Shown here: piece by piece, positions 26,057 through 35,310 of the stretch
How the letters are laid out: each line of letters begins with the position of its first letter
How positions within the stretch are numbered: position 1 is the stretch's first letter
DNA from: Cellvibrionaceae bacterium
Lineage (GTDB): Bacteria; Pseudomonadota; Gammaproteobacteria; Pseudomonadales; Cellvibrionaceae
Direction of reading: 5' to 3'
Assembly (NCBI GenBank): GCA_025800365.1
Contig: JAOXRT010000147.1
Coordinates: 1 to 64,000, forward strand
Length of the DNA: 64,000 nt
Program-made: the position numbers and the translations under genes
The notes under the pieces: model-generated
The model's input: the letters and a program-made list of their open reading frames with translations, nothing else
What the model was told of the DNA's origin: nothing
Database searches by the model: none

Positions 26057-27297
26057 TGTTTACCTAACAATTTTTTAAACCACTGGATAAGGCGCCAAGC
26101 TCGGCTCCTTTCGATTAATTCTAACTGCTCACGAAGCCTATTGGCCTCGCTTTGAATCTCTGACTTTTGCTCGACTAATATGTCACGCTCTTGGGTAAGT
26201 ACGTTCATGTCACGAGCATTATTTTCTGCTGCTTGCTGTGCTTCTTTTAAAGAGTTATCTACATCACTGAAAGCTTCACGAGCATCTTTTAGCAGCGATT
26301 GAGCATGATTGAGTTGCTGGCATACAGCTTTATACTCTTTGTTTGCTTTAGAGAGTTCACTGGCAATACTATTAGCGTCGTGTCGAGCTTTAGAAAGATC
26401 GCCAGCCAAGTCAGCTGCACGCTTTTTATAGCTTAAAGCAAGGCCAGAACCAGGCAAGGAACTCTCGGCGATCTTGTCTACGACTTTGTTTTTAAAGTCA
26501 GCCAAATGATCATTGCGAATAAACTCCATTACTTCGCCACTGTATTGTGGATACTTCTCAGCGATTATACTCTCAGCCTGCTTCTTCCTTTCCGTTGAGC
26601 TATCCCCAAAACTTACATTACCTTCATGGTGCACAAATACACCAGCAGCTACAGCGTTTATGAAGCCCTTATCACGTAAGCGCAAACAAAAGTCACACTC
26701 CTCACCATAGCCCTTACCAAAAGCCTCTTCATCAAACAGCCCAACAGCGTTTATCGCTGCGCGCTTGATATACATGCAAAAACCCACCGCTGTGGGTATT
26801 TCAGCCCAGTCTTGTGAGTTGCATTCGGAGAAAATCCTATCCAACCCTTCCGCTTGGCTAGAGCTATATCCTATCGCCCATTCGCTGTACTCAGGAAAGC
26901 TGCATATTGTCGCATTGTTCGAAAAAGGAGTAACTGTCGCAATTCGATCTTCTTTGTACGCCACACCATTGAGTCTGGACAACCAATCTGCAAATACCGA
27001 AGTATCGCTATTGAGCAAGACAACGTCATCTTTTCCGGCGTAGTCCATGCCCAAATTCACAGACCTTACAAAACCCAAGTTCTCACTATTCTCTATTAAC
27101 TCAATGCGCTCATGCTGAGCATATTCTCGACATATATTAACGAGCTCTGGTTCGGGGCTACAATCATTAATGATAACAACCCGAAAATCGCTATAGTTGA
27201 AACTTTCATACACCGATTGCAAGCAGGCTCTAGTAATTTCAAGCCCTTTAAACACCGGAATTACAACTGTTACGCTCTCAATGATTGCAGTGCTCAT
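26053..27297 (-). CDS. GT2 glycosyltransferase with C-terminal coiled coil
   Basis: The first 260 residues are a family 2 transferase: VTVVIPVFKGLEITRACLQSV, VVLLNSDTSVFADWL (DxD-like NSDTS) and GLFDEEAFGKGYGEECDFC. The remaining 150 residues form a long coiled coil (ARHDANSIASELSKANKEY through EIQSEANRLREQLELIERS) ending RAWRLIQWFKKLLG, an amphipathic tail that could touch the membrane. It overlaps both adjacent genes by 4 bases. The coiled coil may assemble it with the neighbouring methyltransferase, which also ends in a coiled coil (inference). Confidence 0.88.
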   Translation of the reverse strand: MSTAIIESVTVVIPVFKGLEITRACLQSVYESFNYSDFRVVIINDCSPEPELVNICREYAQHERIELIENSENLGFVRSVNLGMDYAGKDDVVLLNSDTSVFADWLSRLNGVAYKEDRIATVTPFSNNATICSFPEYSEWAIGYSSSQAEGLDRIFSECNSQDWAEIPTAVGFCMYIKRAAINAVGLFDEEAFGKGYGEECDFCLRLRDKGFINAVAAGVFVHHEGNVSFGDSSTERKKQAESIIAEKYPQYSGEVMEFIRNDHLADFKNKVVDKIAESSLPGSGLALSYKKRAADLAGDLSKARHDANSIASELSKANKEYKAVCQQLNHAQSLLKDAREAFSDVDNSLKEAQQAAENNARDMNVLTQERDILVEQKSEIQSEANRLREQLELIERSRAWRLIQWFKKLLGKQ

Positions 27298-28622
27298 GGT
27301 TTTCGGAATCTCAGGGTAACATTATCATTCCAGGCCCAGGTCTTATTTACATTCCAAAGCTGCCGGGTTCGCTCTTCTAATTGGTCTATATAATTTTGCT
27401 GGTATTCTAATTGCTGTTTAAGTGTGTCTAATTGTTTCAAATCAGCCGTACTCGCAACACCGAGCCTTCTCAAAATCCTTTGCAATACACTGGGCTTGGC
27501 GTAATCTTGCTTCGTAAGCTCAGCTCTTTCTATAGCTTCAGGATCTAGTTGAAATGGATAAACCTCATGTGGCTGTCCCTCATAACTGCTCCATTCACAT
27601 AGTAAGCCTTCACCTTCCGTCATAACGCGTATTAAATCCGGGTGATAGAAGCGTACATGCTCAGGATCGCGCCAAAAGCCCAGTAATTGCGAGCGGATAG
27701 ACTCTGGGTCAGGAAATGTTAAAACCAGCACCCCACCAGGCTCAAGGCAATCTGCCATCAGCTTAAGCATCTCCTGTAGAACCTCAATAGGCAAATGCTC
27801 TACAAAGTGAGAACAGTATATTCCATCATGCTTACTTTTCGACTCTCTTAGGTACTCTAATGAGTCTGCTTCAATAACATTGAGTCCGGCACCATTAGCG
27901 TAATCAGCGATCACTGGGTTTCTTTCTACGCCTCGAGATGAAATTCCCTGCTCTTCCAACAACTGTAAAAACAGACCCGCACCACAACCAATATCTAGCA
28001 CCGCATGACAGCCTCGAAAATGCTCAACATCATGCTCTTGCATGCGAACAATCAAAGAATGGTCCCGCGAGCACAGCTCATAAAGACTGTAGTCAAACCC
28101 CTGCGAAGCAGGCTGCACTATATCTTCTGCCCCAGCAATTTCCGCCAGATCAAAAGTATTGCTTATTTGTAGAGCGTAACTGCCCCACCCCTCCACAGAC
28201 TTGGCGTCTAACGCGCTTACAGCAGTAGCTTTGGAAAAGCTATCTTTCAGCCATACCGCAGCCATAGACTCTAGAGGCTCAGTAAGGGCAGAATTTAACA
28301 CCACATAGCAAGGCAGACCTAATAACGCAGCGACCCTCGGTAAATCCACGGTAGCACCGTTTAAACCCCATACCACAATGTGGTCAGGCCGATGATGCAT
28401 TACCTTGCGAGCCAAAACAGAATTCAAGGCCTGTTGCCGATACAAACCATTAATCGACTGACAATTTTCTGAAACCCGATAAGCATCACCAGACGGCCAA
28501 GCACACAAGCCATTAGGAGAGGGATCGTTAGAGAAGCTGTACAGTAATCTTTCTCCATGGAGATTTACCTGAGCTTGGAATTGTTCTGCAACTACTGTGA
28601 GCAACTTGGTTTTTTTTGACAT
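27294..28622 (-). CDS. SAM-dependent methyltransferase with N-terminal GT-like half and coiled-coil tail
   Basis: The centre of the 442-residue protein is a class I methyltransferase: AVLDIGCGAGLFLQLLEEQG, then YCSHFVEHLPIEVL and LEPGGVLVLTFPDPES. The N-terminal 170 residues resemble the first domain of a GT-B transferase (HHRPDHIVVWGLNGATVDL, CYVVLNSALTEPLES). The last 50 residues are a predicted coiled coil (DLKQLDTLKQQLEYQQNYI). Next to Wzt with a sugar-binding domain this recalls WbdD, where a methyltransferase with a coiled coil caps the O8/O9 glycan and sets its length. No kinase domain is present here, so the analogy is partial. Confidence 0.8.
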   Translation of the reverse strand: MSKKTKLLTVVAEQFQAQVNLHGERLLYSFSNDPSPNGLCAWPSGDAYRVSENCQSINGLYRQQALNSVLARKVMHHRPDHIVVWGLNGATVDLPRVAALLGLPCYVVLNSALTEPLESMAAVWLKDSFSKATAVSALDAKSVEGWGSYALQISNTFDLAEIAGAEDIVQPASQGFDYSLYELCSRDHSLIVRMQEHDVEHFRGCHAVLDIGCGAGLFLQLLEEQGISSRGVERNPVIADYANGAGLNVIEADSLEYLRESKSKHDGIYCSHFVEHLPIEVLQEMLKLMADCLEPGGVLVLTFPDPESIRSQLLGFWRDPEHVRFYHPDLIRVMTEGEGLLCEWSSYEGQPHEVYPFQLDPEAIERAELTKQDYAKPSVLQRILRRLGVASTADLKQLDTLKQQLEYQQNYIDQLEERTRQLWNVNKTWAWNDNVTLRFRKP

Positions 28623-28636
28623 GATTTATGTGCGGC

Positions 28637-29455
28637 TTAAAGCAGATCCGCGAAGCCTCTTTTGACCTTATTAAAGAACCAATAGCCGAAATAGAAACTC
28701 ACCAGAGCTAATCCGACTGCTTGCAGCGTATCACTGGATTGAGGTACATCATCCAGCACAACAAGCAATCTCACCGACTCAATATAATAACTTAGTGGAT
28801 TAATCTCCATGATACGAGCAAATGATTCAGGCACAGCGCTCTTTGGAAAAAAAACTGGGCTCAAAAAGAACAAGGCCGTCGCTATAAACCCTGCCACATA
28901 GTTCACATCTCGCATGTAAACACCCAGTGCGGAAACGAACCAAACGATCCCTAGCAGCTGCAGTACATAGACCAACAATAGAAGTGGTAGCAACAATATG
29001 GTCCAGCTTAGCCCATTACCCCAAAAAATGATAAAGACCAACAGAACAAGGCCTGACAAGGCGAAATGGAACAGGGTATTAAATAAGGCCGGCCACGCTA
29101 ATGTTTCTAAAGGAAAAATAACTTTTTTTACGTAGTTCGCATTCTCCAAAATTACACTCGGAGCTTTAGTTAGCAGTTCAGAAAACATAGTGTAGGTTAT
29201 GATTCCGCAAAACAATAAGGCAGCAAAATTTTGATCAACACCGTTAACTTGTGGCCAGCGCGCTTTAAAAATTACGCCAAAAACAAACATATATACTAAC
29301 AACAGTAATATTGGCGTAACTAAGCCCCATAAAAACCCCAGCCACGAGCCTCTATATCGGCTTTCTACTTCTCGGACGCTAAAAGAATAGATAAGCTCTC
29401 TATTTGTCAGCAGTGAGGAAAAAGGCGCAAGTAAGAATTGTAAAAATGCCATCAC
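28637..29455 (-). CDS. Glycan ABC transporter permease (Wzm-like)
   Basis: The 272-residue ABC-2 type permease has about six membrane segments and the N-terminal amphipathic SFSVREVESRYRGSWLGFLWG stretch typical of Wzm/TagG/KpsM exporters. It lies 2 bases after the ATPase gene. It would move an undecaprenyl-linked glycan across the inner membrane. Confidence 0.9.
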   Translation of the reverse strand: MMAFLQFLLAPFSSLLTNRELIYSFSVREVESRYRGSWLGFLWGLVTPILLLLVYMFVFGVIFKARWPQVNGVDQNFAALLFCGIITYTMFSELLTKAPSVILENANYVKKVIFPLETLAWPALFNTLFHFALSGLVLLVFIIFWGNGLSWTILLLPLLLLVYVLQLLGIVWFVSALGVYMRDVNYVAGFIATALFFLSPVFFPKSAVPESFARIMEINPLSYYIESVRLLVVLDDVPQSSDTLQAVGLALVSFYFGYWFFNKVKRGFADLL

Positions 29456-29457
29456 AA

Positions 29458-30834
29458 CTACGCGCCATCTAGTGCTTTAACGGTACATGAGCCCAAAGGC
29501 AAACCAATAAGGCCGTGGACCATATGATCACTAACTACGTTTAGCACCAATGCATCATGATACCAACAATGCTGAACATGCTGCTCTTGAGTTCCACTAG
29601 CCACACCGGCGGAAATAACATATTCGCCAGATAAAATATAGGGGAGTGTGACCCCCATTTGAGCGCAATAAGTTTTTCCTTTTTCCACGTTAATTGGCGA
29701 ATCCTTATGAATGAGGTAGTTGTTATCTCCGAAAAGCACCTGTCCTAAGCGATTTTTAAACAAAAACCCTACAATAAGGGAGTCTAGGCTGGCGTTGCTC
29801 ACAAAACGAATCTCAATAAGAATTTTTTCGCCACCTGTCACATAGGCTAGCTTTCTGCCTGTCAAATCCCGAATACACACATCACGTATTTCTACCTTGC
29901 CACTACCAAAAGAGGAACCCTGAATATCGAATGGTTGTAGCTTGATGTCATTTCGCAAATTCGAGTTCTTCAAGTATTCAGCACGTACATCATAAAATTC
30001 TTCAAACACCGCCGTTTCGGAAAAGGCTTCTTTAGCCACATCCTCCACCTCAACAACTGTTTGCTTTGAAATGTCTTGCTCCTGTGAGTACAGGTGCTCC
30101 AGATACGCTTCCGTAACTGATTTGGCATCACCATCGAGTTTTAACTCACCAGCATCCAACCATATTGCTCGATCGCATAGTGAGGTGACCGCACCGGAAT
30201 CATGGCTCACAAACAATATTGTTCCATTTTCCTTAAAGCTCTCCAGAAAACGCATACACTTTTGAGCAAACAGGGCATCACCAACCGCGAGAGCCTCATC
30301 AATAATAAGAATGTCGGCATCAACATGAGCGATAACAGCAAACGCTAACCTAACAAACATTCCTGAGGAATAGGTTTTTACCGGTTGATTTATAAAGCTG
30401 CCGATATCGGCGAACTTTTCTATCTCATCAAACCTTTGGTCAACTTGCTCTCGGCTCAAGCCGTAAATAGTGCCATTTAGATATACATTTTCACGGCCAG
30501 TAAACTCCGGATTAAAACCAGCACCCAACTCTAATAGTGCTGCAATTCTACCAAAGCTTTGTACCTCACCTGAGCTAGTCGCCAATGTACCAACGATAGT
30601 TTGAAGGAGGGTAGACTTGCCAGAACCATTACGACCGATGATCCCAACAGTCTCACCTTTTTGTAAGCTAAAACTAATATTCTTTAGTGCTTGAAACTCA
30701 CTATGCCAACTTGGCTTCGGCTTGAAAAAAAAGCTATACAGTCGATAAATAGGTTTCGCATAACTTATATAGTTTTTTGTTACATTATTAACATGCAACA
30801 CTCGCTTCGAGCCCGAGTTTTCGCCACTTGGCAT
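29458..30834 (-). CDS. Glycan ABC transporter ATPase with C-terminal substrate-binding domain (Wzt-like)
   Basis: Residues 1-250 form the ATPase: Walker A GIIGRNGSGKSTLL, signature VKTYSSGMFVRLAFA, Walker B ADILIIDEALAVGD and the switch histidine in VSHDSGAV. Residues about 290-450 are a beta-sandwich like the Wzt C-terminal domain that recognises the modified glycan end in O8/O9-type systems (GSGKVEIRDVCIRDLTGRK, SGEYVISAGVASG). Presence of this domain suggests that export is tied to chain-end capping, for which the downstream methyltransferase is the candidate. It begins one base after the parvulin stop codon. Confidence 0.9.
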   Translation of the reverse strand: MPSGENSGSKRVLHVNNVTKNYISYAKPIYRLYSFFFKPKPSWHSEFQALKNISFSLQKGETVGIIGRNGSGKSTLLQTIVGTLATSSGEVQSFGRIAALLELGAGFNPEFTGRENVYLNGTIYGLSREQVDQRFDEIEKFADIGSFINQPVKTYSSGMFVRLAFAVIAHVDADILIIDEALAVGDALFAQKCMRFLESFKENGTILFVSHDSGAVTSLCDRAIWLDAGELKLDGDAKSVTEAYLEHLYSQEQDISKQTVVEVEDVAKEAFSETAVFEEFYDVRAEYLKNSNLRNDIKLQPFDIQGSSFGSGKVEIRDVCIRDLTGRKLAYVTGGEKILIEIRFVSNASLDSLIVGFLFKNRLGQVLFGDNNYLIHKDSPINVEKGKTYCAQMGVTLPYILSGEYVISAGVASGTQEQHVQHCWYHDALVLNVVSDHMVHGLIGLPLGSCTVKALDGA

Positions 30835-30835
30835 A

Positions 30836-31738
30836 CTAGTCTTTCTTTTCCTGTTCTTTACTATATTTTTTTACTAGGGACTTTACTAGCTCACTACTGG
30901 CTTGCGTCTCAGCAGTTGCTGCAACAGCAGCAAGTCGTTCGGACTTATATTTTGCTGTTAATTGCTTTTTAAGCTCAGCGATAATACCGTTCTTAACTTC
31001 CTCAAACGGCCTTGGCCCACCACCCCGGCGATCTGTCACCTTGATGAGATGGTAACCGAAAGGCGTTTTAATTGGCTCACTGACTTCACCATCCTTCAAG
31101 GTAAAGGCCACCTCTTCAAACGCTTTAACCATTTTACCTTTGCTAAAGAAGCCGAGATCACCACTATTACGCTTCGCTGAAGGGTCTTCAGAGTTCTCTT
31201 TAGCTAGCTTTAGGAAATCCTCGCCAGCTAATGCTCTGTCACGAATTTTATTAAGAGTAGCAATTACAACTTTTTCATCCTTAGCTAAAGTTCTAATTAA
31301 GATATGTGCCGCCCTCACTTCTTTTTCAGTGATGAATTGCTGCTTTTGCTTTTCATACAAATCTTTAGCAGTGTTTTCAAAGTTAACCTTTTCTAAACGA
31401 TCTCTCGCTTCGATATTCAGTAACCATTCCTTCAACACCGTATTTTCCTGAAAGTCACCCATCCAGCGTAATTCTTCAGTCTTAACTTCTTTGTGCTGTT
31501 TTGACTCCGCGGCCAGAACTCTTGTAGCATAAATTAGATCTGCCACTTGCATTATAAGCGAAGCATCAATATCTGGGCGCACGGACTCATCAGCTGACAT
31601 CAAATTATCGATATATAGCTGAACATCTTTATCGGTTACATTGAACCCATTCCCTTTTAGTAATACTTCAGCTTTACTCAAGCCACTTACTGTAAGAGCC
31701 AATACTAATACACTGGTAAACTTTAAAATCTTCATCAT
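30836..31738 (-). CDS. Periplasmic parvulin-type peptidyl-prolyl isomerase
   Basis: The start at 31738 gives a signal peptide (MMKILKFTSVLVLALTVSGL, cut near SKA) and a 300-residue protein. A SurA/PpiC-like N-terminal helical region is followed by a parvulin domain: EVRAAHILIRTLAKDE, SAKRNSGDLGFFSKGKMV, IKTPFGYHLIKVTDR. It speeds prolyl isomerisation in the periplasm and probably acts as a chaperone. Its place between a secretin and a glycan exporter suggests a dedicated client, perhaps the secretin or an exported protein. Confidence 0.9.
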   Translation of the reverse strand: MMKILKFTSVLVLALTVSGLSKAEVLLKGNGFNVTDKDVQLYIDNLMSADESVRPDIDASLIMQVADLIYATRVLAAESKQHKEVKTEELRWMGDFQENTVLKEWLLNIEARDRLEKVNFENTAKDLYEKQKQQFITEKEVRAAHILIRTLAKDEKVVIATLNKIRDRALAGEDFLKLAKENSEDPSAKRNSGDLGFFSKGKMVKAFEEVAFTLKDGEVSEPIKTPFGYHLIKVTDRRGGGPRPFEEVKNGIIAELKKQLTAKYKSERLAAVAATAETQASSELVKSLVKKYSKEQEKKD

Positions 31739-31749
31739 GTTAACTCGAA

Positions 31750-32166
31750 TTATTTGTGGTAAATCCACCAACTATCATCGACCTTAATCCATTTGTTTTC
31801 CAATGGTCGCGTGATAGGAATACCCATTTGCGGAGATGTATAAGTTACCTGCGCAGTAACTTCGCAAACACTATCTTCTTCGCATTCAACTTTTGTAACC
31901 TTGGCTGCGTTCCACATCCCCCTACCAGCAACTAGAGCGTTGTATTGCCCGTGAGTTGTATAACTGCGATAGGATGGAGTAGTAAATTCCCAAGCTTTTT
32001 TTAGCCCTTCCTCGCTCTTTTCCATCAAAGCATCATATCTTTGCTGTGCACGCTCTTTGACAATCTCTTCTGCTGTCATATTTGCATACTGGACGTTCGC
32101 ACAGGCGGCTAAGCCTAGGGTTAGGGCTGTCAAACCTAATTTGTTTATCACTTTCACTTTTGCCAT
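31750..32166 (-). CDS. Small lipoprotein between secretin and parvulin genes
   Basis: The 138-residue protein has a lipoprotein signal with lipobox LAAC (C22), then a helical stretch (AEEIVKERAQQRYDALMEK) and a beta-rich C-terminus ending ENKWIKVDDSWWIYHK, similar in feel to NTF2-like folds. No family is assigned with certainty. It starts 4 bases after the secretin gene, so it could be a pilotin-like partner for the secretin; this is inference only. Confidence 0.75.
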   Translation of the reverse strand: MAKVKVINKLGLTALTLGLAACANVQYANMTAEEIVKERAQQRYDALMEKSEEGLKKAWEFTTPSYRSYTTHGQYNALVAGRGMWNAAKVTKVECEEDSVCEVTAQVTYTSPQMGIPITRPLENKWIKVDDSWWIYHK

Positions 32167-32170
32167 ATTC

Positions 32171-34273
32171 CTATTTTTCAGAGTTACCCTCTAAAAGGGT
32201 TAAATCACTGATACGCGCACGCATCTCTCGACTAATATCGCGCATATCTTGTTCGTTAAATAATACTCGCGGAGTAAGTATTACTAACAATTCTGTTTTT
32301 ACGGATGTATTCGATTTTTTTCCAAATAGCGCTCCAACCACAGGGATACTATGCAAACCAGGAACACCATTCGACCCCTTAGTCTTATTCTCACGTATTA
32401 AACCACCCAAAACCACAGATTCACCCGAGCGAATCGCAATACGTGTTTGAAACTCACGGGTCTGGAAACTACGCTGCCCAGAAACTTCATCCTCGGCACC
32501 TACATCAGTCACCTTTTGAGTCACGTCCATTGTTACCATTCCCCCAGCATTTACCGAGGGAGTTACTGTCAGATCAACACCTGTATCTTTAAACTCGATA
32601 TTGTTAGTCACAATACCAGTCGATGTTGTAGAGCTGCCAACTTGCACTGGAGTTTGATTACCAACTTTAATGGAAGCCTCGTTGTTATCTAAGACCATAA
32701 TAGATGGCGTTGAAATTACATTAAGTAGAGAGTCCGTAGCTAAAGCATTGAGAACGGCTTTGATATCGCCAGTTGCATTTACAAGGGAGTATGAAAAGCC
32801 TGGGCGAGCCACGGCTGGAGCGTTTTTTGTATTAGCTAAAGCACCCAACCCAGTGTCACCTCCGCCTAAGCCACCACTAAAAGACCACTCCAAACCATAT
32901 TCTAGAGAATCATTCAGCGTAACCTCGATAATACTGGCTTCAACCATAATCTGCGCAGGAGAAACATCGAGTTTTTGCATTGCTTTTTCTATTTTTCGAT
33001 ACTCATTACTCGTTGCGTAGATAAGCAAAGCATTATTATCTTCATCCGCAACTACCTTTACGTCTCCAGCGATTGAAATGCTGGAGCTGCCAGTGCGATT
33101 TTTGCTGGACGAGCTAGTCTTCTTGTTTTGCTTGCTGCCACTTTTATTGGCAGAGTCACTAACTGACTGACGATTTAGTCCTGGAGCTACTCCTGAGCGA
33201 CTAGATGAACCGGCCCCTGAACCACCACCAAATAACTGGCCTAACAGCTCAGCGATATGACTCGCCGTGCCATTTTGCACGGGGTAAACATAAAGTTGCG
33301 GCTCCGCTCCACTGTCCGGCAATTTGTCTAAACGCTTAATCCAAGTTTTTACTTTTTCAAGTAATTTAGCTCTTGGAGTAATAACCAACAAACTCCCTAG
33401 GCGCTCAAGAGGTATTACTTTCACAAGCTGTGACGGGTTTTCAGCTGTCTCACCAGCACTTTCAATAATTTGGCCAAGTGCGGCTTCGATCTCTAGCGGG
33501 TCTGCGTATTCGATAGGAAATACACCAACTGACATCCCTTTAAGGGTATCAATATCAAAAGAGCTAATAATATCTAACCAACCCGACATCTGAACGCGGG
33601 TTCCCGCCATAATCAAAATATTACGTGCTGAGTCAATACGTACAAAAGCCTTATCACCAGCAACTGGCTTTAAGATATCGGCCATTTCCACAGCACCAAT
33701 ATTTTGCAATGGTATAACCGTGGTTGAAAACCCTGCGCCTTTGCTATTGTGGCTTTCAAACTGCGGAACCATCGTTCGCAAGGCCTTTGAGGAAGACACA
33801 AAGTAACGATCATTTGGGTCACGAACCATCAATACGCCATTAGCTTGCAATAACGACTCGAGTACTTCTAATAGCTGATTCCTAGGAATCGGACTGCGAG
33901 TTCTGAGGGTGATCTTACCTTTGATAGGATGCTCGATAACGTAATCTAGCTTCAAGGTATCACCCAAAATAGCATGGACAACATCAGCTAGTGGTGCAGC
34001 TTCAAAATTCATCTGTACGGCCTCACCATCTAAACGAATAGCAGGTCGTGCAGAAGGGAGCTTCAACTGTCGATCATTACCCTCATAGATCGTCGCCTGA
34101 GCCTTTTTCTTTTCTTCATCTTTTACAACAACTTTAGGGGCCTCTTCAGCCACATAAGGGTCATCCGACTGCAGGATACGATCAAACAAAAATGGGCTTT
34201 GCTTATTGTCATTATGGGCACAGCCACTTATGACAAAAATGGACGCTGCCAGCAATGAAACATGTTTTTTCAT
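32171..34273 (-). CDS. Orphan GspD/PilQ-type secretin lipoprotein
   Basis: The 700-residue protein has a lipobox signal (VISGC, C18). N-domains follow: VQMNFEAAPLADVVHAILG, then FSTTVIPLQNIGAVEMADI and further repeats. A Ser/Gly-rich low-complexity stretch (about 340-390, including GGGSGAGSSSRSGVAPGL) leads to the secretin domain (QIMVEASIIEVTLNDSLEYG, IRSGESVVLGGLIRE, TELLVILTPRVLFNE). It forms a multimeric outer-membrane channel. No gspC, gspE, gspF or pseudopilin gene is nearby. It heads the operon that continues into the glycan exporter. Confidence 0.9.
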   Translation of the reverse strand: MKKHVSLLAASIFVISGCAHNDNKQSPFLFDRILQSDDPYVAEEAPKVVVKDEEKKKAQATIYEGNDRQLKLPSARPAIRLDGEAVQMNFEAAPLADVVHAILGDTLKLDYVIEHPIKGKITLRTRSPIPRNQLLEVLESLLQANGVLMVRDPNDRYFVSSSKALRTMVPQFESHNSKGAGFSTTVIPLQNIGAVEMADILKPVAGDKAFVRIDSARNILIMAGTRVQMSGWLDIISSFDIDTLKGMSVGVFPIEYADPLEIEAALGQIIESAGETAENPSQLVKVIPLERLGSLLVITPRAKLLEKVKTWIKRLDKLPDSGAEPQLYVYPVQNGTASHIAELLGQLFGGGSGAGSSSRSGVAPGLNRQSVSDSANKSGSKQNKKTSSSSKNRTGSSSISIAGDVKVVADEDNNALLIYATSNEYRKIEKAMQKLDVSPAQIMVEASIIEVTLNDSLEYGLEWSFSGGLGGGDTGLGALANTKNAPAVARPGFSYSLVNATGDIKAVLNALATDSLLNVISTPSIMVLDNNEASIKVGNQTPVQVGSSTTSTGIVTNNIEFKDTGVDLTVTPSVNAGGMVTMDVTQKVTDVGAEDEVSGQRSFQTREFQTRIAIRSGESVVLGGLIRENKTKGSNGVPGLHSIPVVGALFGKKSNTSVKTELLVILTPRVLFNEQDMRDISREMRARISDLTLLEGNSEK

Positions 34274-34535
34274 AGATAATTGTCGCTTCTTACTACACTA
34301 GGGGCTTCTTAGAACCCACAGCGGTGTATTTTAAGGCCTAGATAGACCATTTTTAGGGCGATTGGTCAAAAGGCGAGAGTATACCCTAAATGCATCTGCG
34401 GCGTGACTCCCTAACTCGGCTTTTGAGGGCTTCTACACCATAGCTATTAGGTAATGAATGATTAGAAAGTTCACTGCTTATAGCAAAGCTTTCCGAGTGG
34501 GTAAAATAAGGGGGTAAACGGTGCCGATAGTACAG

Positions 34536-35279
34536 TTATTGTGCAGCCTGTTTGGCAAGCAAGTTACCAGGGAGCCAACGTAATAGTCGAGCGACGATAA
34601 ACCAGGGCCAGCTCGGTATAAAGCTGCGCTTACGTTTGCCCTCGATAGCATCAACCAAGGCCTTCGCACCGTCTTCAGGACCGACCAAAAATGGGCGACT
34701 TGCTGCCTCTTGGTTAATTGGTGTATCGATATAGCCTGGTTTTAACAAAGTCACATCAATGTTTTCGTTCCAACACTCTAAACGCAGACTTTCAGTGTAA
34801 CTCGTTAATGCTGCTTTAGAAGCACAATAGTCAGCCGCGCCAGGCAAGCCACGCTCGCCAGCAACTGAGCTAATGGCCACTAATTGACCACCCCCACTTT
34901 CTCTTAGCAGCGACACGCCATGATGAAGGGTTGCAAAGGCACCAATAACATTCACCTCTATAGTGGCACGCACGCTATCAAAGCTACCTTTACCAATAGG
35001 AGCACTTTCACCGATGCCGGCATTGGCAATAATAATATCTAGCCCAGCGAGATCATTTTTCGCCTGCTGTAAAATGGTCTGCTGAGCAGCTTCATCACAA
35101 ACATCCAGTGCGTAGCAGTGTACAGAGACATCAGACTGTGTCTTTATCAGCTCAGCCAACTCATTCAGCTTATCCAGACGGCGAGCGGAAAGAGCCAACT
35201 GATGGCCTCTTTTGGCGAATTCTAGGGCCATGTACCAGCCTAGACCTGAAGATGCGCCAGTGATAAATATCTTTGCCAT
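34536..35279 (-). CDS. Short-chain dehydrogenase/reductase
   Basis: A 247-residue classical SDR: IFITGASSGLGWYMALEFA, the NAG motif in IIIANAGIGES, a serine in LVAISSVAGERG and the catalytic YCASK. A hydrophobic C-terminal tail (SWPWFIVARLLRWLPGNLL) suggests membrane association. It follows the SDR-hydrolase fusion gene by 31 bases and is probably cotranscribed. Substrate unknown. Confidence 0.88.
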   Translation of the reverse strand: MAKIFITGASSGLGWYMALEFAKRGHQLALSARRLDKLNELAELIKTQSDVSVHCYALDVCDEAAQQTILQQAKNDLAGLDIIIANAGIGESAPIGKGSFDSVRATIEVNVIGAFATLHHGVSLLRESGGGQLVAISSVAGERGLPGAADYCASKAALTSYTESLRLECWNENIDVTLLKPGYIDTPINQEAASRPFLVGPEDGAKALVDAIEGKRKRSFIPSWPWFIVARLLRWLPGNLLAKQAAQ

Positions 35280-35310
35280 GCCTTTTCTCTCCCGCCTTTG
35301 CAGCTAATAT

